Source: Cyanobium sp. (lineage in GTDB: Bacteria > Cyanobacteriota > Cyanobacteriia > PCC-6307 > Cyanobiaceae). From it: DNA of 5,981 nt. Of the stretch, positions 1 through 4,584 are shown piece after piece. How positions within the stretch are numbered: the stretch's first letter is position 1; each line of letters opens with the position of its first letter. The DNA lies in the NCBI GenBank assembly GCA_014191535.1, contig BJHC01000093.1:1-5981 (forward strand), read 5' to 3'. The notes beneath the pieces were generated by a model, which was not told the DNA's origin, made no database searches, and was given only the letters and a program-made list of their open reading frames with translations. The position numbers and the translations under genes were made by a program.

Positions 1-18
1 CTTGGTTCGGTCCTCCGC

Positions 19-207
19 CTAGTCCTCCACCTCGTTCTCTGGTTCTTCCTCTGGCTCGATCCGGTAGTACTCCCGGTCGTCGGAGCAGCACAGGTCGCCG
101 TAGTAGCGCTCCAGCACCGCATGGGCTTCGTCGTAGCTGCCGAAGGTCTGGCCGGCGATGGCATCGCGCTGGCCGTCGTCGCGGTGGATGCGGTAGCGGG
201 TGGCCAT
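19..207 (-). CDS. Small acidic CCSD-motif protein, unknown function (62 aa)
   Basis: I do not recognise a named family. The ATG at 207-205 gives a 62-residue soluble protein that begins with a Tyr/Arg-rich segment (RYRIHRDDGQ). A stretch that looks helical follows (about residues 24-36), then the motif CCSDDREYYRI (residues 40-50) and a strongly acidic tail of Glu, Asp and Pro. There is no signal peptide or membrane segment. It starts 4 nt after the stop codon of the Nudix gene on the same strand (TGA, CGCC, ATG), so co-transcription and translational coupling are likely. A second small protein in this window (2683-2883) carries the closely similar CCSDGRTYRI, which suggests a shared family. 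The vicinal cysteines could be redox-active or bind metal, but that is speculation. The clean start, the operon position and the motif shared with the second protein make a real gene likely. Confidence 0.78.
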   Translation of the reverse strand: MATRYRIHRDDGQRDAIAGQTFGSYDEAHAVLERYYGDLCCSDDREYYRIEPEEEPENEVED

Positions 208-211
208 GGCG

Positions 212-637
212 TCAGCCCGGATCCGGCGGCAGCAGCCGCTCCAGGATCTCAGCCACCCCATCCACCAGCGGCCGGGTTTGGCCCAGCTTCGGGCTGTGGA
301 TCGCGCCGCTGCGCAGCTCCGTGGCGCCCACGAGGGCCATGTCCTGCCCCTCCAGCAGCCGCAGCCGCTGCAGCGGCACCGTGAGCTCCCCCACAAACAC
401 ATGGGCCAGCCGCCGCGGGTGCTGGTGCAGCAGCCGAAATTCCAGCGCCCCACCGCCCCAGCCGATCTCCTCCAGCAGCTCCCGCCGCAGGGCCTGCTCC
501 GGCGTTTCCCCCGCCTCCAGGTGGCCGCCGAACAGCCCCCAGCAGCCCGGCCCCACGATGCCCGGCACGTCGTCGCGCAGCTGCATCAGCCAGCGGCCGT
601 CGCGCTCCAACATCGCCAGGGCCACGGTCGCCGGCAT
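212..637 (-). CDS. Nudix hydrolase (141 aa)
   Basis: This is a Nudix-superfamily pyrophosphohydrolase, which cleaves nucleoside diphosphates linked to another moiety; the substrate cannot be read from the sequence. The Nudix box spans residues 38-60, from GHLEAGE to RRELLEEIG, and matches Gx5Ex7REUxEExGU. The metal-binding glutamates are E53, E56 and E57, and Trp60 sits at the last hydrophobic position. The length is typical of a single-domain Nudix protein. I chose the ATG at 637 because AAGGA lies about 8 nt upstream of it. An in-frame ATG at 646 would add three residues, but that purine run would then abut the start codon. The N-terminus (MPATVALAMLERDGRWLMQL) reads as the first strand of the fold. 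It is the first gene of a minus-strand pair with the 62-aa protein and is divergent from the cupin gene, with a spacer of about 50 nt. The fold is certain; the substrate is unknown. Confidence 0.93.
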   Translation of the reverse strand: MPATVALAMLERDGRWLMQLRDDVPGIVGPGCWGLFGGHLEAGETPEQALRRELLEEIGWGGGALEFRLLHQHPRRLAHVFVGELTVPLQRLRLLEGQDMALVGATELRSGAIHSPKLGQTRPLVDGVAEILERLLPPDPG

Positions 638-687
638 GGACGTCATCCTTCCGCGGCTGCATCCTGACGGCTGGATGGATCCCTGCC
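638..687. promoter_or_regulatory. Short divergent spacer between the Nudix and cupin genes
   Basis: These 50 nt separate two divergent genes, so promoters or leaders for both must lie here or reach into the coding sequences. On the minus strand it supplies AAGGA, about 8 nt ahead of the Nudix ATG. On the plus strand there is no clear Shine-Dalgarno motif before the proposed CTG start. I could not identify convincing -10 or -35 boxes. If the cupin gene really began further downstream, this spacer would be longer. Confidence 0.3.
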
Positions 688-1164
688 CTGAGCACCGTTG
701 ACGCCCTGATCGAGCGTTACCAGCTGCAGCCCCACCCCGAGGGCGGCTGGTACCGGGAGCTGCACCGCAGCCCCCTGGCGGTGCAACGGGCCGATGGCCA
801 GGCCCGTTCGGCCCTCACCGTGATCCTGTTTCTGCTGCCCGGTGGTGCCGTGAGCCGCTGGCACCGGGTGGCTGGCGCCGATGAGAGCTGGCACTTCATC
901 GGCGGCGACCCCCTGGAGCTGCTGCAGCTCTCCCCGGAAGGTGGTGAGCCCCACAGGCAGAGGCTTGGCTTTTCGCCCCAGGATCCGGCCCTGCTGCCGG
1001 TGGCGGTGGTGCCCGCCGGCTGGTGGCAGGCCGCCCGCAGCCTCGGCGCCTGGAGCCTGGTGAGCTGCTGCGTGGGGCCCGGCTTCAGCTTCGACGACTT
1101 CAGCCTGCTGGCGGACCACGACCCCGCCACCCATCCCGCCGGGGCTTTGCCAGCCTGGCTGTGA
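688..1164 (+). CDS. Cupin_5 (DUF985) family protein with apparent CTG start (158 aa)
   Basis: This is a cupin superfamily protein of the DUF985/cupin_5 type; the biochemical role of the family is not established. Family-like segments appear in order: LQPHPEGGWYRELHRS (about residues 13-28), SRWHRVAGADESWHFIGGDP (about 56-74), VPAGWWQAAR (about 108-117) and VGPGFSFDDFSLL (about 129-141). His59, Glu66 and His69 are the likely metal or pocket residues. The reading frame has no ATG, GTG or TTG upstream of 781, and starting at that GTG would delete the conserved PEGGWYRE segment. The CTG at 688, giving (M)STVDALIERY, fits the usual family N-terminus; a CTG at 664 is a longer alternative. No strong ribosome binding site is visible. 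A membrane-protein gene follows after 25 nt. Family assignment is firm and the exact start is uncertain. Confidence 0.87.
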   Translation: MSTVDALIERYQLQPHPEGGWYRELHRSPLAVQRADGQARSALTVILFLLPGGAVSRWHRVAGADESWHFIGGDPLELLQLSPEGGEPHRQRLGFSPQDPALLPVAVVPAGWWQAARSLGAWSLVSCCVGPGFSFDDFSLLADHDPATHPAGALPAWL

Positions 1165-1189
1165 TCACGGCCCCCTGATCCCCCGCCCC

Positions 1190-1468
1190 ATGCCGCCCCT
1201 GCTCCCCGGACGTTCCGCCCCCCGCTGGCTGGGGGCCACGCTGCGGTTCATCGGCACGGTGGCGGTGGCGATCTGGCTGGTGAGCGTGCTGCCCTATCTG
1301 CTGCTGTTCAGCCTGCTGCTGGCGCTGCTGCTGATCCCCACCCTGCGGCGGCTGCGCACCGAGCTCGAGCGCACCATCGATGTGCCGCCCCGCCCGCTCA
1401 CGGACATCACCCCCTGGCACCGCAAGCTGCTCAAGCAGCTGGCCCTCTGGCAGCAGGGCCGGCGCTGA
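1190..1468 (+). CDS. Small integral membrane protein, unknown function (92 aa)
   Basis: I do not recognise a family. The protein has a short basic N-terminus and a long hydrophobic stretch at about residues 16-50, best read as one long or two closely spaced membrane helices with a Pro at 35 between them. A charged, likely cytoplasmic tail of about 40 residues follows (RRLRTELERTIDVPPRPLTD, then WHRKLLKQLALW). It starts 25 nt after the cupin gene on the same strand and is probably co-transcribed with it. Its stop codon TGA (1466-1468) directly abuts the stop of the converging nuclease gene with no spacer, and both genes end in two Arg codons (CGG CGC TGA). The start ATG at 1190 has no obvious Shine-Dalgarno sequence. 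The strong coding signal and orderly topology make it a likely real gene; the function is unknown. Confidence 0.8.
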   Translation: MPPLLPGRSAPRWLGATLRFIGTVAVAIWLVSVLPYLLLFSLLLALLLIPTLRRLRTELERTIDVPPRPLTDITPWHRKLLKQLALWQQGRR

Positions 1469-1479
1469 TCAGCGCCGGC
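1458..1479. repeat. 22-bp perfect palindrome on abutting convergent stop codons
   Basis: The half-site GCCGGCGCTGA is followed immediately by its exact reverse complement. The centre falls between 1468 and 1469, exactly where the stop codons of the membrane-protein gene (plus) and the nuclease gene (minus) meet. As RNA it can form a 9-bp GC-rich stem with a GAUC tetraloop on either strand. There is no U-tract, so it is not a classical intrinsic terminator. It could act as a bidirectional 3'-end or transcript-stabilising hairpin. Part of the symmetry follows from both genes ending in identical CGG CGC TGA codons. Confidence 0.6.
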
Positions 1480-1939
1480 TGCGGGCCCGCAGCTCCCAGG
1501 GTCGCAGCAATCCCCCTGGCGTGGCCCATACCCCCAGCCGCTGCAGCCGCGCCTGGGTCTCCAGGCGGCCGTAGGTCTGCCGGTCGCAACCGCGGATGTA
1601 CGCCCAATACACAAAGGCGGCGCCGCGGGCCACCAGGGCCTGGTTGACGTTGCGGCCCCGATGGCTCAGCTCCACCACCTCCCGGCCGTAGCGATCGGTG
1701 GCCAGACGACGCACGGCCACGCCGCTGCCCACCGGCAGCAGGGCCTGCAGCGCCTGCCGTGCCCGCTCCCCCTCGGGCCGCTGCCGCAGCTCCGGCGCAT
1801 CGATGCAGGCCAGCCGCACCTTCAGTTGCGTGTCGCCGCGGCGCAGCCGCAGGCTGTCGCCATCGCCCACCGACAGCACCGTGGCGGCGTTGGCCTGCGC
1901 CAGCAGCGGGGCCAGGGCCAGGGCGAGCCAGACGGTCAT
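1469..1939 (-). CDS. Thermonuclease (SNase-like) family protein, probably exported (156 aa)
   Basis: This is a staphylococcal-nuclease-fold protein, a family of Ca2+-dependent nucleases cleaving DNA and RNA. By family comparison, D28 (in VGDGDS), R42, D47 and E50 (in VRLACIDAPE) and R86 (in DRYGR) match the SNase residues D21, R35, D40, E43 and R87, so the catalytic set looks intact. Later family-like segments are NVNQALVARGAAFVYWAY and a C-terminal helix ending LGVW. Residues 4-18 are hydrophobic and end in ANA-A, resembling a signal peptide, although its n-region lacks a Lys or Arg. C45 and C118 could form a disulphide outside the cytoplasm (inference). The ATG at 1939 is the only start codon after the upstream in-frame stop. 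The protein is divergent from the 221-aa gene and convergent, with zero spacing, with the membrane-protein gene. Likely roles are extracellular nucleic-acid degradation or phosphate scavenging. Confidence 0.92.
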   Translation of the reverse strand: MTVWLALALAPLLAQANAATVLSVGDGDSLRLRRGDTQLKVRLACIDAPELRQRPEGERARQALQALLPVGSGVAVRRLATDRYGREVVELSHRGRNVNQALVARGAAFVYWAYIRGCDRQTYGRLETQARLQRLGVWATPGGLLRPWELRARSRR

Positions 1940-1973
1940 CGGCCCAGTCTGTGGGGAGCAGCTGCCAGCTCAG

Positions 1974-2008
1974 GGCCCGACCCGCCAAGCTGGTGCCAGG
2001 CCCGACCC
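1974..2008. repeat. 10-bp direct repeat in a divergent intergenic region
   Basis: GGCCCGACCC occurs at 1974-1983 and again at 1999-2008, 25 nt apart start to start. It lies in the 73-nt spacer between the nuclease gene (minus) and the 221-aa gene (plus), just upstream of the latter's ATG. Sequence around both copies is also alike (AGCTG and GCC precede each), suggesting an old imperfect tandem duplication. It could be an operator pair or simply GC-rich drift. No convincing promoter boxes were recognised in this spacer. Confidence 0.35.
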
Positions 2009-2012
2009 CCTG

Positions 2013-2678
2013 ATGGATCATCCCCTGGTGTTCGTGGTGGCCCCCGCCGCCCTGCTCCCCGACGGTGACGTCGACTGGGACGACCTGGTGGCGGCCCAGC
2101 GCCAGGGGCCCCGTGGCGCCTTCGCCCTGCGGTTGTTCACGGCGGCGGGGCAGGGCTCCGACGACCTCGCCGCCCTGCCCTGGGATGGCCAGCTGCAGGG
2201 GCGCCTGATCTGTGATGCGGTGGTGCCCCAGTTCGACCCCCGTCTCAACGCCATGGGGGTGTACCGCCGCCACTCCGACCGCGACGGCTTCCAGTGCCTC
2301 GATCGCTTTCCCCTGGCGGAGGCCAGCAATGAAACCTGCTGGTTCTATCCCACCCACGACGGCCGCTTCCTGAGCTGGGAGCGGGCCCTGGAGCTGGGGC
2401 TCGACCCCGGGGCCGTGGCGCCGGATGCCCAGGCCGCCGTGCCCGCCGACTACGACCGCGGCCTGCTCACCGTGCTCTGGAGCCTGCTGGCCGATGACGC
2501 CAGCCTCACCTGCGTGGGCCTCACCTACGGCGGGCAGCGGATCGAATGGCCCCGGGCCCACAGCCTCCCCGAACCCATGGCCACCTGGAGCCTGTTCTGC
2601 GTGAACAGCCAGGCCGACGTGGCGCTCACGATCGAGGCCTCCCAGACGGTGTTCCTGGAGAGCAGCGCCGAGGCCTGA
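2013..2678 (+). CDS. Uncharacterised soluble protein (221 aa)
   Basis: I do not recognise this family. The frame is open further upstream, but only through antisense sequence of the nuclease gene. The ATG at 2013, just inside the divergent spacer, gives MDHPLVFVVAPAALLPDG and a sensible soluble protein. It is acidic, has no signal peptide or membrane helix, and is rich in Trp, Asp and Leu. Segments that look structured include DWDDLVAAQRQGPRGAFALRL split across residues 21-41, CDAVVPQFDPRLNAMGVY near residues 69-86, a Cys-Trp pair in ASNETCWFYPTHDGRFLSWE near 106-125, and TCVGLTYGGQRIEW near 169-182. No catalytic signature could be assigned. It ends 4 nt before the converging small CCSD gene. 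Codon use matches its neighbours, so recent transfer is not indicated. Its length, composition and defined boundaries support a real gene with unknown function. Confidence 0.82.
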   Translation: MDHPLVFVVAPAALLPDGDVDWDDLVAAQRQGPRGAFALRLFTAAGQGSDDLAALPWDGQLQGRLICDAVVPQFDPRLNAMGVYRRHSDRDGFQCLDRFPLAEASNETCWFYPTHDGRFLSWERALELGLDPGAVAPDAQAAVPADYDRGLLTVLWSLLADDASLTCVGLTYGGQRIEWPRAHSLPEPMATWSLFCVNSQADVALTIEASQTVFLESSAEA

Positions 2679-2686
2679 GCGCTCAG
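2675..2686. repeat. 12-bp palindrome on convergent stop codons
   Basis: CTGAGCGCTCAG is a perfect palindrome that includes the TGA stop of the 221-aa gene (2676-2678) and the TCA complement of the CCSD gene's stop (2683-2685), with GCGC between them. The stem would be only about 4 bp, so a strong terminator is unlikely. It parallels the larger palindrome at the other stop-to-stop junction at 1458-1479. Confidence 0.4.
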
Positions 2687-2883
2687 TTGCCGCTGTTCAC
2701 CAGGGCCTGGCAGCTGCTGGTGTCCACCAGCGCCGTCACCTGGTTGGTCTCCTCATCACGGATGCGGTAGGTGCGGCCATCGGAGCAGCAGCGGGTCTGG
2801 GCCTCCAGCTGGGCCCAGTACTCCACCGCCGCCCGACCCTGGATCCTCCAGCCATCGGAATGGAGCGCTTCGATCACGTACAT
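2683..2883 (-). CDS. Small CCSD-motif protein, unknown function (66 aa)
   Basis: No named family is recognised. Residues 2-16 (YVIEALHSDGWRIQG) look like a beta-hairpin, followed by a short helix-like segment (AAVEYWAQLEAQ, about 18-29). The motif CCSDGRTYRI then sits at residues 32-41, and a Thr/Ser-rich C-terminus contains a third Cys (C58). The same core, CCSDDREYYRI, occurs in the 62-aa protein at 19-207, so the two look like distant paralogues. I chose the ATG at 2883 because AGGG lies 8 nt upstream. A GTG at 2889 would add two residues, but leaves that AGGG only 2 nt away. The gene converges on the 221-aa gene with a 4-nt gap, and the two stops lie in a 12-bp palindrome. The protein is probably cytoplasmic; its role is unknown. 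Confidence 0.8.
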   Translation of the reverse strand: MYVIEALHSDGWRIQGRAAVEYWAQLEAQTRCCSDGRTYRIRDEETNQVTALVDTSSCQALVNSGN

Positions 2884-3239
2884 CGCCACAACCCTGTAGT
2901 GGGCTTGCCTCCATCACAGCGCCAGGTGAGGCGGCCGCTTCAAAAACAGCAGGTTGGATTCGGGATCAGGGCCGTGGCGCGCCGCTCACCAGGTGAGGGT
3001 GCGGTAGGCCGTGGCCCCCAGGGCGGCCGTGTCCCCTGGGGCGAGGGGCCTGGAGGGGCCCAGCTCGGGGCTCGCCTGCCGGTAGTGCACCGCGCCGGTC
3101 TGTTGGGGAGTCAGGGCGCGTTCGGTGGGGCTGGGGCAAATCATCGTGCGCTGGCGGACTGCGGGGGCATGCCGCTGTTCCATCCCTAGCCACCCCGGCC
3201 GCCGGCGCCAAGCTGGAGCCAGATGCAGGGGCTCCGGTG
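2884..3239. other. Gene-poor stretch between the CCSD gene and the EamA cluster
   Basis: These 356 nt are the longest part of the window without a firmly identified gene. A plausible small minus-strand ORF occupies 2986-3183. The remaining parts are 2884-2985, which must carry the upstream region of the CCSD gene, and 3184-3239, which must carry the upstream region of the EamA cluster. On the minus strand around 2936-2950 there is a short T-run (CTGTTTTTGAAG) unusual for this GC-rich sequence. It could be part of a promoter for the CCSD gene, but no matching -10 box was convincing. No tRNA or structured RNA was recognised. Confidence 0.4.
2986..3183 (-). CDS. Possible small protein, unknown function (up to 65 aa)
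   Basis: An open frame fills most of an otherwise empty intergenic stretch, with the protein running from MEQRHAPAVRQR to ATAYRTLTW. Of its 65 codons, 57 end in G or C, which fits real genes here but is also common by chance in GC-rich DNA. An internal ATG at 3144 would give a 52-residue protein beginning MICPSPTERALTPQQ, which looks the more natural start of a folded protein. Neither start has a well-spaced Shine-Dalgarno motif (AGGG directly abuts the ATG at 3183). There is no hydrophobic helix or known motif. It is divergent from the EamA cluster. I regard it as slightly better than even; conservation of its sequence in related genomes would settle it. Confidence 0.42.
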   Translation of the reverse strand: MEQRHAPAVRQRTMICPSPTERALTPQQTGAVHYRQASPELGPSRPLAPGDTAALGATAYRTLTW

Positions 3240-3668
3240 GTGATCAGTTGGCAGCTGTGGGCCCTGGGGGCAGCCCTGTTCGCGGCCGTCACCGCCGTGC
3301 TCTCCAAGCTCGGCCTGCAGGGCATCGACCCCAACCTGGCCACCCTGCTGCGCACCCTGGTGGTGGCGGTGGTGCTCAGCGCCCTGCTGTTGTTCAGCGG
3401 CCAGCTGCAGGCCCTGCAGCTGCAGGCGCTGCCGCGCCGCAGCCTGCTGGCCCTGGCCCTGGCGGGCCTGGCCACGGGGCTCTCCTGGCTCTGCTACTTC
3501 CAGGCGCTGCGCCAGGGGCCGGTGGCGGCCGTGGCCTCGATCGACAAGCTCAGCGTGTTGCTGGTGGCGGTGCTGGCGGCCCTGTGGCTCGGTGAGCAGC
3601 TCAGCCCGGCGGGCTGGATCGGCGTGCTGCTGATGGGGGCCGGTGCCGCCCTGGTGGCCTGGCCCTGA
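3240..3668 (+). CDS. EamA/DMT-family single-domain transporter-like membrane protein (142 aa)
   Basis: This is a single EamA half of the drug/metabolite transporter superfamily; proteins this short probably act as dimers in the inner membrane, and the substrate cannot be predicted. Five hydrophobic helices are visible, at about residues 5-24, 33-53, 63-82 (with GLATGLSWLCYFQAL), 91-112 (with ASIDKLSVLLVAVLAALWLG) and 119-139. The GLATGLSWLCYF and DKLSVLLV segments are typical of the roughly 140-aa EamA proteins, so the protein is full length for that subfamily rather than a truncated ten-helix transporter. Tandem GTG codons at 3237 and 3240 are possible starts. I prefer 3240, giving (M)ISWQLW, because AGGGG lies 8 nt upstream and the N-terminus matches the family as I know it. 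It leads a plus-strand cluster, with the next gene after 6 nt. Confidence 0.9.
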   Translation: MISWQLWALGAALFAAVTAVLSKLGLQGIDPNLATLLRTLVVAVVLSALLLFSGQLQALQLQALPRRSLLALALAGLATGLSWLCYFQALRQGPVAAVASIDKLSVLLVAVLAALWLGEQLSPAGWIGVLLMGAGAALVAWP

Positions 3669-3674
3669 TCCGCC

Positions 3675-4556
3675 ATGGCCCGTCCCGCCCAGCGCCTTGC
3701 GGCCAACGCCCCCGGCCCCTTCTACGTGGATGCCAGCTGCATCGACTGCGGCACCTGCTGGCAGTTCGACCCGCAGCACTTCGCCCCCCACGGCGAGGCC
3801 TCCCATGTGGTGCGCCAACCCGAGGGCGATGGCGAACTGCGGCAGGCGTTGCTCGCCCTGCAGGCCTGTCCGGTGGCGGCCATCGGCACCACGCCGGCGC
3901 TGCGGGCCCGCACCCCCGCCGATGGCTTCCCGGCGCTGATCACCCGCCATCCGGCCGGTGACGTCTACTACTGCGGCTGGGCCTCGCGCCGCAGCTTCGG
4001 GGCCAGCAGCTGGTTGATCGTGCGCCCCGGGGGCAACGTGCTGGTGGATGTGCCCCGCTGGAGTGCCCCCCTGGCCCGCCGCATCAGCGCCCTGGGGGGC
4101 CTGCACACCCTGGTGCTCACCCACCGCGACGACGTGGCCGACCACGACCGCTGGGCCCGGGCCTTCGGCTGCGGCCGCTGGATCCACGCCGCCGATGCCG
4201 ACGCCGCCCCCGGCGCCGAGCACCTTCTGGAGGGCCGCGACCCCCTGGTTCTCGACGCCGACCTGCAGCTGATCCCCACCCCCGGCCACACCGCCGGTTC
4301 GCTGGTGGTGCTGCTCGGGCAGTGCCATGCGGTGCTGTTCAGCGGTGATCACCTCTGGTGGAACCCCGCCCAGCAGGTGGTGGTGGCCTCCGAGCGCTAC
4401 TGCTGGTGGAACTGGGCCGAGCAGCTGCGTTCGGTGGAGCGGCTGCTGGATCTGGATGTGGGCTGGCTGCTGCCGGGCCATGGCCACAGCCACGCCTTTG
4501 CGCCGGGGGCCTGGAGAGGGGCCCTGGAGCAGACACTCGCCTGGGCCCGTCGCTAG
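3675..4556 (+). CDS. Ferredoxin–metallo-beta-lactamase fold fusion protein (293 aa)
   Basis: The protein joins two domains. Residues about 15-75 form a monocluster ferredoxin-like module: Cys22, Cys25 and Cys28 (CIDCGTC) plus Cys65 in QACPVAAIG, a pattern expected to bind one [4Fe-4S] cluster. Residues about 85-290 are a metallo-beta-lactamase fold hydrolase. Its metal ligands are visible as H150 in LTHRDDVADH (where the usual HxHxDH becomes HxDDxxDH, with D156 and H157), H205 (PTPGHTAGS), D225 (LFSGDH) and H269 (LLPGHGH). Similar fusions are, to my knowledge, found in cyanobacteria and plants without a defined reaction. An electron-transfer or redox-sensing role for the cluster is inference. 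The gene begins 6 nt after the EamA stop and precedes coq4 by 28 nt, so it is probably in one operon. The ATG at 3675 lacks a clear Shine-Dalgarno and is probably translated by coupling. Confidence 0.93.
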   Translation: MARPAQRLAANAPGPFYVDASCIDCGTCWQFDPQHFAPHGEASHVVRQPEGDGELRQALLALQACPVAAIGTTPALRARTPADGFPALITRHPAGDVYYCGWASRRSFGASSWLIVRPGGNVLVDVPRWSAPLARRISALGGLHTLVLTHRDDVADHDRWARAFGCGRWIHAADADAAPGAEHLLEGRDPLVLDADLQLIPTPGHTAGSLVVLLGQCHAVLFSGDHLWWNPAQQVVVASERYCWWNWAEQLRSVERLLDLDVGWLLPGHGHSHAFAPGAWRGALEQTLAWARR

Positions 4557-4584
4557 ACACGGGGGGCCACATTCCGCCGCCACG

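Noticed and set aside
249..695. Second minus-strand frame and two plus-strand frames over the Nudix gene
   Set aside because: They are Ala/Gly/Arg/Gln-rich translations without motifs, while the Nudix box is perfect in the chosen frame.
1698..2012. Upstream extension of the 221-aa gene
   Set aside because: The extension is Arg/Ser/Ala-rich antisense to the nuclease gene. The ATG at 2013 in the divergent spacer gives a natural N-terminus.
1431..2561. Long minus-strand open frame across the nuclease and the 221-aa gene
   Set aside because: It overlaps the well-supported thermonuclease frame and encodes Gly/Ala/Gln/Arg-rich sequence with no motif; this is a shadow of the genes in other frames.
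2936..2965. T-run on the minus strand as a promoter or terminator
   Set aside because: There is no GC stem beside it to make a terminator, and no convincing -10 box at the correct spacing; too weak to list as a site.
4546..4563. Hairpin CCCGT/ACGGG around the MBL stop codon as a terminator
   Set aside because: The stem is only 5 bp with an 8-nt loop and no U-tract, and the downstream gene is 28 nt away in an apparent operon.
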